Source: Lachnospiraceae bacterium (lineage in GTDB: Bacteria; Bacillota_A; Clostridia; Lachnospirales; Lachnospiraceae). Taken from it: a stretch of DNA of 64,000 nucleotides. Positions 26,439 through 34,009 of this stretch are shown here, piece by piece; position 1 is the stretch's first letter, and each line of letters opens with the position of its first letter. The position numbers were made by a program, and so were the translations under genes. The stretch spans positions 59,566-123,565 of the forward strand of contig JAFXDD010000028.1 of assembly GCA_017516285.1 (NCBI GenBank). Direction: 5' to 3'. Under the pieces are notes generated by a model, which was not told the origin of the DNA, made no database searches, and saw only the letters and a program-made list of their open reading frames with translations.

Positions 26439-26900
26439 TTAGTTAAACGGCAGCTCCTCATTTATGCCGTCCGGAATGTTTATAAAACCATCACTTCCGG
26501 TAGTGTATGGAGCGGATGTGCTCCTGCCGGTTGTCGTTCGTTCGGGTCCTCTGCCGGTTGGTGCATCCCCACTGCCGTCTGTGCCAATTGTTTTGCTCTC
26601 ACAGAACTCCTGCTCCTCTACCACTACGTCTGTGGTGTAGACTCTCTGGCCGTCTTTATTTGTGTAGCTGCCTGTCTGGATGCGGCCTGTGATTGCTATC
26701 TTAATTCCTTTGTGAAGGTACTTTTCAGCAAATTCAGCCGCTTTTCCAAAGGATACACAGCTGATAAAGTCCGCACTGCTTTCTCCTCCCTGTTTGAATT
26801 TACGGTCTACCGCTAAGGTAAAACGCGCCACTGCCATTTCGCCTGAATAACGGACTTCCGGGTCACGTACCAGACGGCCCATTAAAATTACTTTGTTCAT
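26439..26900 (-). CDS. ssb: Single-stranded DNA-binding protein
   Basis: 153 aa with a typical SSB OB-fold (MNKVILMGRLVRDPEVRYSG, FISCVSFGKAAEFAEKYLHKG, AITGRIQTGSYTNKDGQRVY), a Gly/Thr/Ser-rich linker, and an acidic tip ending ELPFN, which is the partner-binding tail. It coats single-stranded DNA in phage replication and recombination. Shares 4 bp with the gene upstream. Confidence 0.93.
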   Translation of the reverse strand: MNKVILMGRLVRDPEVRYSGEMAVARFTLAVDRKFKQGGESSADFISCVSFGKAAEFAEKYLHKGIKIAITGRIQTGSYTNKDGQRVYTTDVVVEEQEFCESKTIGTDGSGDAPTGRGPERTTTGRSTSAPYTTGSDGFINIPDGINEELPFN

Positions 26901-27538
26901 GTGCTCCTCCTAAATTGGTATTCAAATTCACTTAATTGCTTTAAGAAATTATTATGCTCCTCTTCATGCTCTTCATCTAACATCTTTATCGGCCATACAA
27001 CCAGGTAGCAGATGTTATTACCCCATGCGTAATAGCCGTTATCTCTTGTCTGCGGTCCTATTGGCGGATATTCTCCGTCCTCTTCCTTTATGGCCTTTTT
27101 ATCGATAAAATCCATAATTATTTCATTAATGGCGTCTGCTGCGTTGGTTTTTCTATTCTGCAATATTCTCATAACACCGCCACTGCCCTTGGTCATCATT
27201 ATTCTGGTAACTTCTGCCGGTTCCTTTGCACGTTCGTACATTTTTACCGGATGTACCTCTTCCGTGAATGGTAGCATCTCCTGATTACCCAAGGACTCAG
27301 ATGCTTTGAAATAGTGACCATCAAAAGGTATTTCACCGCAAAGCTCTATAATAGCGCCTTTCAGCTCCTTTGGTATGTAATCCTTGTCTATCCAGAAGCT
27401 CCACCAGCCACTGGATATGACATAGCCATCCATTGTTATTTCGTCCTCCTCCACTACAGGTGCGTCACCTATGATAAGGCAGCCGCCTTTATAGGCTTTC
27501 TTCATCATTTTTTTCAGTACGCTCATTTTTAAAAACAT
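26897..27538 (-). CDS. Phage protein of unknown function
   Basis: 213 aa, starting at an ATG with GGAGG 6 bases upstream. Soluble, mixed alpha/beta; contains GYVISSGWWSFWIDKDYIPK and VTRIMMTKGSGGVMRILQNR; no motif that I recognise. It lies between an HNH gene and ssb, and overlaps ssb by 4 bp, so it probably acts in DNA metabolism. That is inference from position only. Confidence 0.6.
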   Translation of the reverse strand: MFLKMSVLKKMMKKAYKGGCLIIGDAPVVEEDEITMDGYVISSGWWSFWIDKDYIPKELKGAIIELCGEIPFDGHYFKASESLGNQEMLPFTEEVHPVKMYERAKEPAEVTRIMMTKGSGGVMRILQNRKTNAADAINEIIMDFIDKKAIKEEDGEYPPIGPQTRDNGYYAWGNNICYLVVWPIKMLDEEHEEEHNNFLKQLSEFEYQFRRST

Positions 27539-27539
27539 G

Positions 27540-27902
27540 TTATACCTCCTTCAAGAACGACCATTTGTCGTATTTTAATTTGCTTTCATCCCAGTCTTTG
27601 TAGTGCCGCTGCAGGTAATGCTTAAATATGGCCATCATTTCCTCTCTGCGGCCGTCTTTGCCGTTATCAAGCATGCGGTGATGCCATTTACAGCCTATGG
27701 CGCCGTTCTGTTCTATTCCTAAGCCATTCTGGGAGCGTGGTATGTAGTGCATGATGCCATCAATCTGTAAATCTACCCATGTAGCACCTTCCATGTGGTA
27801 TTCCATGTTACAGAAGATGCAGCGGCAGTGATCACGCTCTGCTATGGCTTGTCTATGTTTGGGTGTGAATTCCCGGCTTTTTGTCTGCTTTGATTTTGCC
27901 AT
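27540..27902 (-). CDS. Second HNH endonuclease
   Basis: 120 aa from the ATG at 27,902 (GGTGG ahead). The N-terminal TPKHRQAIAERDHCRCIFCN carries the first Cys pair, then IMHYIPRSQNGLGIEQNG and GCKWHHRMLDNG give the HNH catalytic core. Unlike the terminase-linked HNH, it sits in the early/middle region next to ssb, so it may work in recombination or be a homing-type remnant. Confidence 0.82.
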   Translation of the reverse strand: MAKSKQTKSREFTPKHRQAIAERDHCRCIFCNMEYHMEGATWVDLQIDGIMHYIPRSQNGLGIEQNGAIGCKWHHRMLDNGKDGRREEMMAIFKHYLQRHYKDWDESKLKYDKWSFLKEV

Positions 27903-27904
27903 AA

Positions 27905-28045
27905 TTACCACCAAATAAATTCATTTCTGTCCGGGTTCTCGTAGTGTTGCTTCACGTGTTGTACTATAGCCTCCTGCCTTGCTTCGGCTTCGGATACATC
28001 GTAGCCTTTTGCGTAGCGTTTAACGTATAATTCATATTCTGGCAT
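27905..28045 (-). CDS. 46-aa phage protein
   Basis: Small frame (MPEYELYVKRYAKGYDVSEA, ending NEFIWW) with GGAGG eight bases before the ATG and its stop 2 bp before the next start. Helical and charged. Tight spacing and the good ribosome site make it likely to be real. No function assigned. Confidence 0.6.
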   Translation of the reverse strand: MPEYELYVKRYAKGYDVSEAEARQEAIVQHVKQHYENPDRNEFIWW

Positions 28046-28048
28046 GAT

Positions 28049-29083
28049 TTATTCCTCCACTTCTGACTGCAGCCATACTAAAAATGTATCAATGCAACTG
28101 TTTTCAGAAAGTTTAGTGCATTTCTCACTAATACAGCAATACTCGCAGTTGCTATATTTAAATAAAAACTCCGCTAATTCCTCATCTGTCATAGAACGTA
28201 TTTTGTCTGCATTGGTTAATGATTGGTTATTATTGGTTAGAGATTGGTTATTTCCCTCTCGCAATTCCTCCTTGAAGTACTGCAAAAGATTTTCCAGTCG
28301 GATGCAGTCATTTACGGCCTCCATGTTACCTTCTACCTTTGCATATTGCTGTTCGAGTTTACAAACCTTGTTATAAATGATGTTAAATGCGTTACTATGT
28401 ACATTTGTGCCGGCAATGAGTTCAATCATATCAGCCACTTCTCTCAGCCACCAACAGTCTCCATCCTCAAAACACACATCATATGTTTTTTGATGATACG
28501 GACAGCAAATCTTCGTTTCACTTTCGCACGCTCCGCACCGCATGGGCTTATAATCTTCATCACCCATGTGTTGCATATTATAAAGAGTTTCATAGCAATC
28601 TCCGTCTGCTGTCTGACTTCCTAAGCACCTCAAGGCCTTTACCAAATCAGTATCCGTTAGGAGACTTTTGTATTCCTCAGTTACTTGGTTGACGCTGTCG
28701 ATTTCCTTTTGCTTCATTTTTTCAAGATTATATACCGCTTGCCCCTTCACTTGCCTTAATACATCTGTAACAAGACTTTCTTTTGATAATTTTGGATTCC
28801 ATTCAACCAAAAAACATCCATATTCCAAAAATTTTTCAATTGCATCATCAATCGCTTTTATGTATCCATAGCTGAAACTTGTGTCACATTTTACCTGACC
28901 CATAGTTGTCCGATATTCCTCGGCTACTTGGTTTATATCGTTTTCCAGATGTGTTAACATACAGTCCACACAATCGTTAGATATACATTCAAGCCCTTTA
29001 CATGGTTCTGTGTTTGGTTGTTCCAACCACTTTTTTCGATACTTTTGTAAAATAGCATCTATCTTCTCAAATACTTCCTGCAT
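28049..29083 (-). CDS. Cysteine-rich early phage protein, unknown function
   Basis: 344 aa with several Cys clusters: CKGLECISNDCVDCMLTHLE, CGACESETKICCPYHQKTYDVC, and a C-terminal CEYCCISEKCTKLSENSC followed by LVWLQSEVEE. The last 55 residues (from MTDEELAEFLFKY) match the kind of small stand-alone phage protein often seen in Lachnospiraceae. The gene therefore looks like a fusion of a long N-terminal part with that module. A short internal duplication (NNQSLTN twice) marks the joint. Likely metal-binding; role unknown. Confidence 0.6.
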   Translation of the reverse strand: MQEVFEKIDAILQKYRKKWLEQPNTEPCKGLECISNDCVDCMLTHLENDINQVAEEYRTTMGQVKCDTSFSYGYIKAIDDAIEKFLEYGCFLVEWNPKLSKESLVTDVLRQVKGQAVYNLEKMKQKEIDSVNQVTEEYKSLLTDTDLVKALRCLGSQTADGDCYETLYNMQHMGDEDYKPMRCGACESETKICCPYHQKTYDVCFEDGDCWWLREVADMIELIAGTNVHSNAFNIIYNKVCKLEQQYAKVEGNMEAVNDCIRLENLLQYFKEELREGNNQSLTNNNQSLTNADKIRSMTDEELAEFLFKYSNCEYCCISEKCTKLSENSCIDTFLVWLQSEVEE

Positions 29084-29085
29084 AA

Positions 29086-29223
29086 CTACTTTACACCTTT
29101 CTTCATTTTGCAGTACGGGAATTTACATCCTCCCTGCTTATATGTAACCCCTATATCTCTTTCGAAAAAATCTCTTTTTTCAGCTTTCTTGTAATGAGGG
29201 CATTTTATATTAGTACACTTCAT
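29086..29223 (-). CDS. 45-aa zinc-binding-type miniprotein
   Basis: MKCTNIKCPHYKKAEKRDFF, then GGCKFPYCKMKKG: two Cys pairs spaced like a zinc knuckle. Start ATG at 29,223. Its stop overlaps the ATG context of the next gene (ends 3 bp before it). One of a row of very short genes here. Confidence 0.6.
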   Translation of the reverse strand: MKCTNIKCPHYKKAEKRDFFERDIGVTYKQGGCKFPYCKMKKGVK

Positions 29224-29235
29224 AACTTACTCCTC

Positions 29236-29397
29236 TCATAACAACGCTTTCTGTACTTCATCATTAATTTTCCAGCTATCTGGGTCAGTATCCGTAACGG
29301 CACATACATTTCCTGAACTTAACGGACAATCTGCACAATTCTTATTTGATGTGCATGTATCTTGTATTATGTGTAATGCTTCAATCAGTTTTTTCAT
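29236..29397 (-). CDS. 53-aa cysteine-containing phage protein
   Basis: Reads MKKLIEALHIIQDTCTSNKN, then CADCPLSSGNVCAVTDTDPD and an acidic helical end. The pattern C-x5-C-x2-C-x7-C with SWKIND is familiar from phage small proteins. GGAGC seven bases upstream of the ATG is a plausible ribosome site. Function unknown. Confidence 0.6.
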   Translation of the reverse strand: MKKLIEALHIIQDTCTSNKNCADCPLSSGNVCAVTDTDPDSWKINDEVQKALL

Positions 29398-29408
29398 ATC
29401 TGCTCCTT

Positions 29409-29531
29409 TCACGCATATTCAATCACTTGATGAATAGCATATTCTGCATCTTCCGGACTTTCTATTTCGCAATCAAGTAAATCCATCAACCGATATAATT
29501 CGCTTTCTGATAATTCAACTACTACTTTCAT
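29409..29531 (-). CDS. 40-aa acidic phage protein
   Basis: Reads MKVVVELSESELYRLMDLLD and a further 20 acidic residues. Ribosome site AAGGAGC is 7 bases before the ATG. It overlaps the stop codon of the next gene upstream by 4 bp. Function unknown. Confidence 0.55.
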   Translation of the reverse strand: MKVVVELSESELYRLMDLLDCEIESPEDAEYAIHQVIEYA

Positions 29532-29719
29532 ATCTGCTCCTTTTCATAATTGCTACACTCAAAAATACTTTGTGCTATGTCCAGTCCTCTTTCAACACCT
29601 TCTAAAAAAGCCCTTTTCTCGGCAATTTCTTTGTCTATCTTTGTTCTCTGTATTTTCCTAGCTTCATCTATAGCTAGCAATGCTTTGTCTGTGTCAACAT
29701 CCTTTGCTTTGTAATACAT
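29528..29719 (-). CDS. 63-aa helical phage protein
   Basis: Started at the ATG at 29,719, which is 1 bp past the previous stop and has GGCGGT upstream; longer starts would overlap the zinc-ribbon gene. Product MYYKAKDVDTDKALLAIDEA then a Lys/Glu-rich coiled region. Function unknown. Confidence 0.55.
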   Translation of the reverse strand: MYYKAKDVDTDKALLAIDEARKIQRTKIDKEIAEKRAFLEGVERGLDIAQSIFECSNYEKEQI

Positions 29720-29720
29720 A

Positions 29721-30005
29721 TTACTTACCGCCTTCCATCTTTGCTCCACACCACTTACAATAGCAGCTATTAGCATCAAGTACTTTATCGCAAATAGAGC
29801 AGTGTGGTATATAATGTCTGTATACGATATTCCCATGTACCACTGGCACTTTCTGTTTTGAATATGGTTTTATTAAAATACCTTCCTCTGTAGCAAATAT
29901 CTCTGCTTTTCTATTATCCGGTCCCCAAAGTTGCTTCCTCATTTCCATCGGAATGCATATTCTGCCTGTACTGTCAAATTCTCTTATAATACCCACTATT
30001 TTCAT
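29721..30005 (-). CDS. AbrB/SpoVT-type DNA-binding domain with zinc ribbon
   Basis: 94 aa from the ATG at 30,005 with GGAGG six or seven bases upstream. The N-terminus MKIVGIIREFDSTGRICIPM with EMRKQLWG is the AbrB swapped-hairpin domain. A C-terminal zinc ribbon (CSICDKVLDANSCYCKWCGA) follows. Probably a transcription regulator of phage or host genes. Overlaps nothing; the next gene ends 2 bp upstream. Confidence 0.75.
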   Translation of the reverse strand: MKIVGIIREFDSTGRICIPMEMRKQLWGPDNRKAEIFATEEGILIKPYSKQKVPVVHGNIVYRHYIPHCSICDKVLDANSCYCKWCGAKMEGGK

Positions 30006-30006
30006 C

Positions 30007-30291
30007 TCACTCCTCCACAATCATCATGTCCTTCGCCAGTGCATATCCATACTCTCTATTTGCTCCAAAGGACTGTTTCCAGCCTTTTAACATATAAATA
30101 GCTTCGCACAGGTCTAACAGGCATAAATCAAGCTTCATGTACTCTTCGTAGGTGAGCTGTGGTAATAAATCATCAAATGACGCGGGATTGATTACCTCAT
30201 GTCCTTTTTCTTTCAGCTCTTTTTCTGCCTTGGCAAAATGCTCTTTGTAATTGTCAACATCTGTTATACCTCCACTTATGTAAACTCTCAT
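30007..30291 (-). CDS. DUF4406 protein (nucleoside deoxyribosyltransferase-like fold)
   Basis: 94 aa. The start MRVYISGGITDVDNYKEHFA and the end GANREYGYALAKDM are the two conserved ends of DUF4406, related to nucleoside 2-deoxyribosyltransferases. The middle LDLCLLDLCEAIYMLKGW holds the acidic strand. It might act on phage nucleotides or nucleosides; no substrate evidence. Overlaps the upstream gene by 4 bp. Confidence 0.8.
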   Translation of the reverse strand: MRVYISGGITDVDNYKEHFAKAEKELKEKGHEVINPASFDDLLPQLTYEEYMKLDLCLLDLCEAIYMLKGWKQSFGANREYGYALAKDMMIVEE

Positions 30292-30563
30292 ACAACTCCT
30301 CCTGCTTTAACAATCTTGATTGCCTTATCATATGCCATTAACTGACCTAACTCTTTAGGCTTATCATTGATAATGTCATCTAGCAGCCTGTTAACCGGTA
30401 CCATGCTTTTTGCATCTTCTAACTTCTCTACAACCTTATCCACATCATAGGCAACAGGCTGACTGTTTATCAGTTTCAGCCAACCCATTATGCCTGAGCA
30501 TTCTGTGATATTATTTCTTATGTCTTCAAGTAATACATCCTTGCTTATTAAATCTCCGCTCAT
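30288..30563 (-). CDS. Phage protein of unknown function (91 aa)
   Basis: MSGDLISKDVLLEDIRNNIT and a helical remainder, of a type common in Lachnospiraceae prophages (a short 'DLISRxxLL...' protein with a VDKVVEKLE helix). The ATG shares bases with the upstream stop codon and follows GGAGG. Function unknown. Confidence 0.6.
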   Translation of the reverse strand: MSGDLISKDVLLEDIRNNITECSGIMGWLKLINSQPVAYDVDKVVEKLEDAKSMVPVNRLLDDIINDKPKELGQLMAYDKAIKIVKAGGVV

Positions 30564-30859
30564 ACCATGATACCTCCGTGCTTTTCTATGAGCTTATCCA
30601 CAAATTCCACTGGTACGTATGGATATATCAAGCCTTCACAATAATCTTCTATGAGTTCGTCCTTATGACTTGCGAAACCCAGTTCCAGAGCCTTATAATC
30701 TGCTCCCTCTGCAAGTGTCGCCCTTGGAGTGCAATAATGCATTCTAGAAGCCTGAACACTAATTTTGAAGCCATCCGCACACATGACTTTAGGTCTGATT
30801 AATGTACCATAAACTGTTGTTCGTTGATATGTATTTGAAATCCATTCTGCTATTTTCAT
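30560..30859 (-). CDS. Phage protein of unknown function (99 aa)
   Basis: Started at the ATG at 30,859 because GGAGGGTG lies just upstream; the longer frame would overlap the small membrane protein gene. Product MKIAEWISNTYQRTTVYGTL, with TPRATLAEGADYKALELGF; no motif recognised. Confidence 0.55.
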   Translation of the reverse strand: MKIAEWISNTYQRTTVYGTLIRPKVMCADGFKISVQASRMHYCTPRATLAEGADYKALELGFASHKDELIEDYCEGLIYPYVPVEFVDKLIEKHGGIMV

Positions 30860-30860
30860 A

Positions 30861-30959
30861 TCACCCTCCATAATGTACTGCAAAGCCACTTGCTGTTACG
30901 TACAGCAGTAGGAAAAATGCTACTGCTATGGTTAGAATTGCTATAATTAAATTTTTCAT
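30861..30959 (-). CDS. 32-aa single-pass membrane miniprotein
   Basis: MKNLIIAILTIAVAFFLLLY plus 12 residues: almost entirely one membrane helix. AGGAGG lies 11 bases before the ATG and the stop overlaps the next ribosome site. Such miniproteins are typical of phage early regions; role unknown. Confidence 0.5.
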   Translation of the reverse strand: MKNLIIAILTIAVAFFLLLYVTASGFAVHYGG

Positions 30960-30974
30960 TTTGGTTTAGTCCTC

Positions 30975-31931
30975 CTATGCCTTATAATCTTCAAATCTAG
31001 GTGTTGTTTCAAATACCGCTCTCATGTTTACCCACCGCTGTAATCTTCGCGTAATGTGACCTTGCGGAAGGCTTTTCTTGTTATATACCATCACGTATGG
31101 CCAATAGCCTAAATCACGCAACGTATATACTCTGTCAAGGTCCTGCTCATGTGTGGTATCAAAATTAGTCAGCATGTAGACTGTAAGTTTTCTCTTATCC
31201 AGACCAGTAAGTTCTTTAAATGTTTTGAACTTTGGAACAATGATATCCTTATCCTCGTATTTATCCCATGCAAAATGAATATTCCTTATCTTCATCTGCA
31301 TCAACATTTCTGTTTTTTTCTCGGTCATCATCCGGATATCAAGGCCTTGGGAAAAATCTATCCATGCCTTACTATCAATGAGCTGCTGGAATAATTGTTC
31401 GCACCATCTGCAAGCCGTTATGTTTGGGTCAAGCAGCACAATATTCTTCTGACCGTTCCAAAACATATTCAAATCTGAGGCTTTGACAGAACACTTACCC
31501 TCTTTATCAGCTACATGGCAAAAACTACATCCTCTTGGGCAACCTCTGGTAAGAAAGCCATATGCGGTATTTCTGACCTCTGGTATCTTGTCATAGTAAA
31601 TGGAATAGTCCGGATATATGTTCTCAACCTCGTACGGCAACTCAATATCCTTGGACTTATCAAACACCTCTTTGCCATTTTTAAGGATGATGCAATATCC
31701 ACTACCACCTTTAATAACTTCATTCGCATTCACATAATATGGATAATCCGGTGTATATTCTTCTGAAAACACCTTTGACATATAAACTCTGTCAAATGGC
31801 TCTCCGCTTCCATGAAATAATGGCTCGTACCATTCGACGCTATCTCCTTGTTGTTTATGCCATGCTGACAGCTTCATCAGCGGTATATTGGGGAAATTAT
31901 GACCGTCTACGTCTATTAAACCTATTCTCAT
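30975..31931 (-). CDS. Phage-borne radical SAM protein
   Basis: 318 aa. The iron-sulfur motif Cys-x3-Cys-x2-Cys is in FLTRGCPRGCSFCHVADKEG near residue 135. The N-terminal 100 residues (MRIGLIDVDGHNFPNIPLMK) resemble a cobalamin-binding-type Rossmann domain as in B12-radical SAM proteins. No B12 His motif is certain. Proteins of this kind occur in Clostridial phages with unknown substrates. The C-terminus binds no extra cluster that I can see. Could modify a nucleotide, tRNA or peptide. Confidence 0.85.
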   Translation of the reverse strand: MRIGLIDVDGHNFPNIPLMKLSAWHKQQGDSVEWYEPLFHGSGEPFDRVYMSKVFSEEYTPDYPYYVNANEVIKGGSGYCIILKNGKEVFDKSKDIELPYEVENIYPDYSIYYDKIPEVRNTAYGFLTRGCPRGCSFCHVADKEGKCSVKASDLNMFWNGQKNIVLLDPNITACRWCEQLFQQLIDSKAWIDFSQGLDIRMMTEKKTEMLMQMKIRNIHFAWDKYEDKDIIVPKFKTFKELTGLDKRKLTVYMLTNFDTTHEQDLDRVYTLRDLGYWPYVMVYNKKSLPQGHITRRLQRWVNMRAVFETTPRFEDYKA

Positions 31932-31967
31932 TATCCTCTCCTATGCAAACCTTAACTGTCCGTTTGC

Positions 31968-33122
31968 TCATCCTCTGCTGCCAATGGCAGCTCTTTTCTT
32001 TAAATACTGAATTTTGCGCATATTCCTGCATTTACTGCAGAAGGTGTTCTCTTTCTTCTCCCAGAAGGTAATGCCGCACATCTTGCAAGCCTGTGGTTGA
32101 ATTCGCTTGTAATTCAAACATTCATCACAGCCGGCTGTCTGCAGACAGGCGCTTGAAAAGTTTTGGCACATATCCTTTTGGAAATACTGCCCCCACTCGG
32201 TAGCCTGCAGCTTGTCCTTGAATTCTTTGTGAAGTAATCCGGCAAGCCTGGTAAGCAGTTCCTTGGTTTGAATACGTTCTTTTGTGTTCATGACGTTATA
32301 CTGTTTAATTTTGCGTTCCGGTCTGTTATCTCCAAAGTTTCCGGTACCCATAATTGCTCTGGCTTTGTCCAGATTTTCAGTTAGGTACATGGCATACACG
32401 CGGCCTCTGACCGCTTTTGAGGATTTCCCTACCTTTTCAGCAATCAGATCATATCCATAGCCTTTCTTGATAAGAGTTCCAAGTTGTTCAAAATCCTGTT
32501 CAGTCCATTTCACATGATTATCAGCCTTGACGGGACGCTCTTTCGTTCCAAGGTCGCATAATCTTCTCTGTATAGCTCCATTAGTTCTGCGGAGCATTTT
32601 AGAGAGTTCATCGTAAGAATATTGCTGTTTGCTAACCAAATAGAGTAATCTTTTATCCTCCGCTGCCGTCCAAGGTGTCTTGATGTACCTTTGGTTTTTT
32701 TCAAAATCATGTCTGCGTTTTTCCTGCACCCAGGAAGGCTCCAGTCCAAGGCTGTTTTTATCAAATTTACTGAAATCCAGCAAATCCTTGTTTTTTTCTG
32801 CCCAGGTCCAAAAATCCTCAAGATACACTATCCTGAATGTATTGGTTCCAACTCTTTTATTGTGCAAAGGAAAATCCCTGTTTTTAACCCAAGAAATAAC
32901 TTTGTACCCACCACTATCCACTCCAAGCGTAAGTAACAGCTGATGAAAAGTTATATAATCACCTGCTTCAAGAAAAGGACCCAACCCTAATCTGCTGGCT
33001 TTGACATCAATTGCGTGTCTGGAACGATTTAAATTTTTCATAATGGTTACAATGGATGTGGTACCCCACGCTTCTTTCAGATATTCTTCCTCTGCCGATG
33101 TCCAGTTTCTATTTTGTCCCAT
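31968..33122 (-). CDS. SANT/Myb-like DNA-binding protein with zinc-ribbon tail
   Basis: 384 aa with three helix-turn-helix units of the SANT/Myb type: NWTSAEEEYLKEAWG at the start, TPWTAAEDKRLLYLVSKQ near 150, and VKWTEQDFEQLGTLIKKGYG near 205. The C-terminal CKMCGITFWEKKENTFCSKC is a zinc ribbon. Probably a phage regulator or genome-organising protein. Its upstream gap holds a nested palindrome structure (33,133-33,167). Confidence 0.75.
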   Translation of the reverse strand: MGQNRNWTSAEEEYLKEAWGTTSIVTIMKNLNRSRHAIDVKASRLGLGPFLEAGDYITFHQLLLTLGVDSGGYKVISWVKNRDFPLHNKRVGTNTFRIVYLEDFWTWAEKNKDLLDFSKFDKNSLGLEPSWVQEKRRHDFEKNQRYIKTPWTAAEDKRLLYLVSKQQYSYDELSKMLRRTNGAIQRRLCDLGTKERPVKADNHVKWTEQDFEQLGTLIKKGYGYDLIAEKVGKSSKAVRGRVYAMYLTENLDKARAIMGTGNFGDNRPERKIKQYNVMNTKERIQTKELLTRLAGLLHKEFKDKLQATEWGQYFQKDMCQNFSSACLQTAGCDECLNYKRIQPQACKMCGITFWEKKENTFCSKCRNMRKIQYLKKRAAIGSRG

Positions 33123-33132
33123 TTCTTCTCAG

Positions 33133-33167
33133 GAGCCGTGCAATTGCTTTGTCCGGCCGGACGGCTC
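33133..33167. promoter_or_regulatory. Nested palindromes upstream of the SANT/Myb-like gene
   Basis: Outer arms GAGCCGT (33,133-33,139) and ACGGCTC (33,161-33,167) enclose two perfect palindromes, GCAATTGC (33,140-33,147) and TCCGGCCGGA (33,152-33,161). They lie in the short gap before the gene, close to its ribosome site. Could be an operator or an RNA leader structure. Confidence 0.5.
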
Positions 33168-33179
33168 AGCTCCTTTCTG

Positions 33180-33707
33180 TTAATCCAACTTTTTCTCTAA
33201 AAACTCCGCGGCTGCTTCATAACCTCCACTGCGAAGCATTTCTAATACCCGGTCAATCTGACACATGCGTGTACGTTCGTCTTTTTCGTCAAATTGCGTT
33301 TCACAGGCGGCAATGCGTTCTATGTCAAGGCCAAGATCATATTTTTGATTTAGCTCCACGGCATAGTCCTGCAGTCTGATATAATGCTGGCCCATGTAAT
33401 CCAGGTCTGTAATAATCTCTACATTCCGGTTATAGTCTTCCCTTAACTGTTCCAGACGCTTTTTCCCAAAGCCAAAGCTTTCGTGAACGGTCCACATCAT
33501 TGCAGTAAGCATGTTTACATACACATTCTGGCTCATGATGTGGTATAACTCTCTAACCTGTTTTTCAGAGCATCCTAAAGGCGCTGTTAAAACATTCCTC
33601 ATGCGTATTTCTTTTTCCAGTGCTTCCTTTCCACCTGTTTTGACGATTTTTAAGGCATATATCATACCCTGCATGCGCCAGTAGAATTCTTTATCTTGCT
33701 TTGCCAT
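33180..33707 (-). CDS. Conserved phage early protein of unknown function
   Basis: 175 aa, all-alpha. Contains FYWRMQGMIYALKIVKTGGK and MRNVLTAPLGCSEKQVREL, patterns I recognise from Lachnospiraceae phage proteins without a named domain. No catalytic motif. It overlaps the downstream end of the zinc-finger gene by 17 bp and so is co-translated with the replication genes. Confidence 0.6.
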   Translation of the reverse strand: MAKQDKEFYWRMQGMIYALKIVKTGGKEALEKEIRMRNVLTAPLGCSEKQVRELYHIMSQNVYVNMLTAMMWTVHESFGFGKKRLEQLREDYNRNVEIITDLDYMGQHYIRLQDYAVELNQKYDLGLDIERIAACETQFDEKDERTRMCQIDRVLEMLRSGGYEAAAEFLEKKLD

Positions 33708-34008
33708 TTGTAGCTCCTTTCTTCCCGGCTAACCGCTCTTTACGTTCTGCTTCACTCCGAAGCCATGCTTCATACTGCCCATAAGTCATTCCTGCAGCGC
33801 GTGCTTCCGCCTTAATCCTTGCAAGGTCTGACATTTCCTTTCTGTCGGCCTGCTGCTCTTTTTGCTTAATTCTCTCGATGGCATCTCTGACGCGGTTTGC
33901 TTCCTTTCTGCAGGCAGGACTACATACTTTGGCGCATTTGACGCCCATAAATTCCTTACCGCATACCTCACATACCTTTAATGTTCTGCTTTGCTCTTTT
34001 CTTGCCAT
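33691..34008 (-). CDS. Small Cys-rich zinc-finger-like phage protein
   Basis: 105 aa from the ATG at 34,008 (GGAGGG upstream), overlapping nothing but coupled to the OB-fold gene's stop. CEVCGKEFMGVKCAKVCSPACRKEANR shows four to six cysteines in a zinc-finger arrangement, then a long basic/acidic helix. Possibly DNA-binding or a replisome accessory. Confidence 0.65.
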   Translation of the reverse strand: MARKEQSRTLKVCEVCGKEFMGVKCAKVCSPACRKEANRVRDAIERIKQKEQQADRKEMSDLARIKAEARAAGMTYGQYEAWLRSEAERKERLAGKKGATNGKAR

Positions 34009-34009
34009 A

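Noticed and set aside
28200..28252. Short direct repeat resembling a CRISPR unit
   Set aside because: Only two adjacent units coding for NNQSLTN inside an open gene; no spacers, no array, no cas genes.
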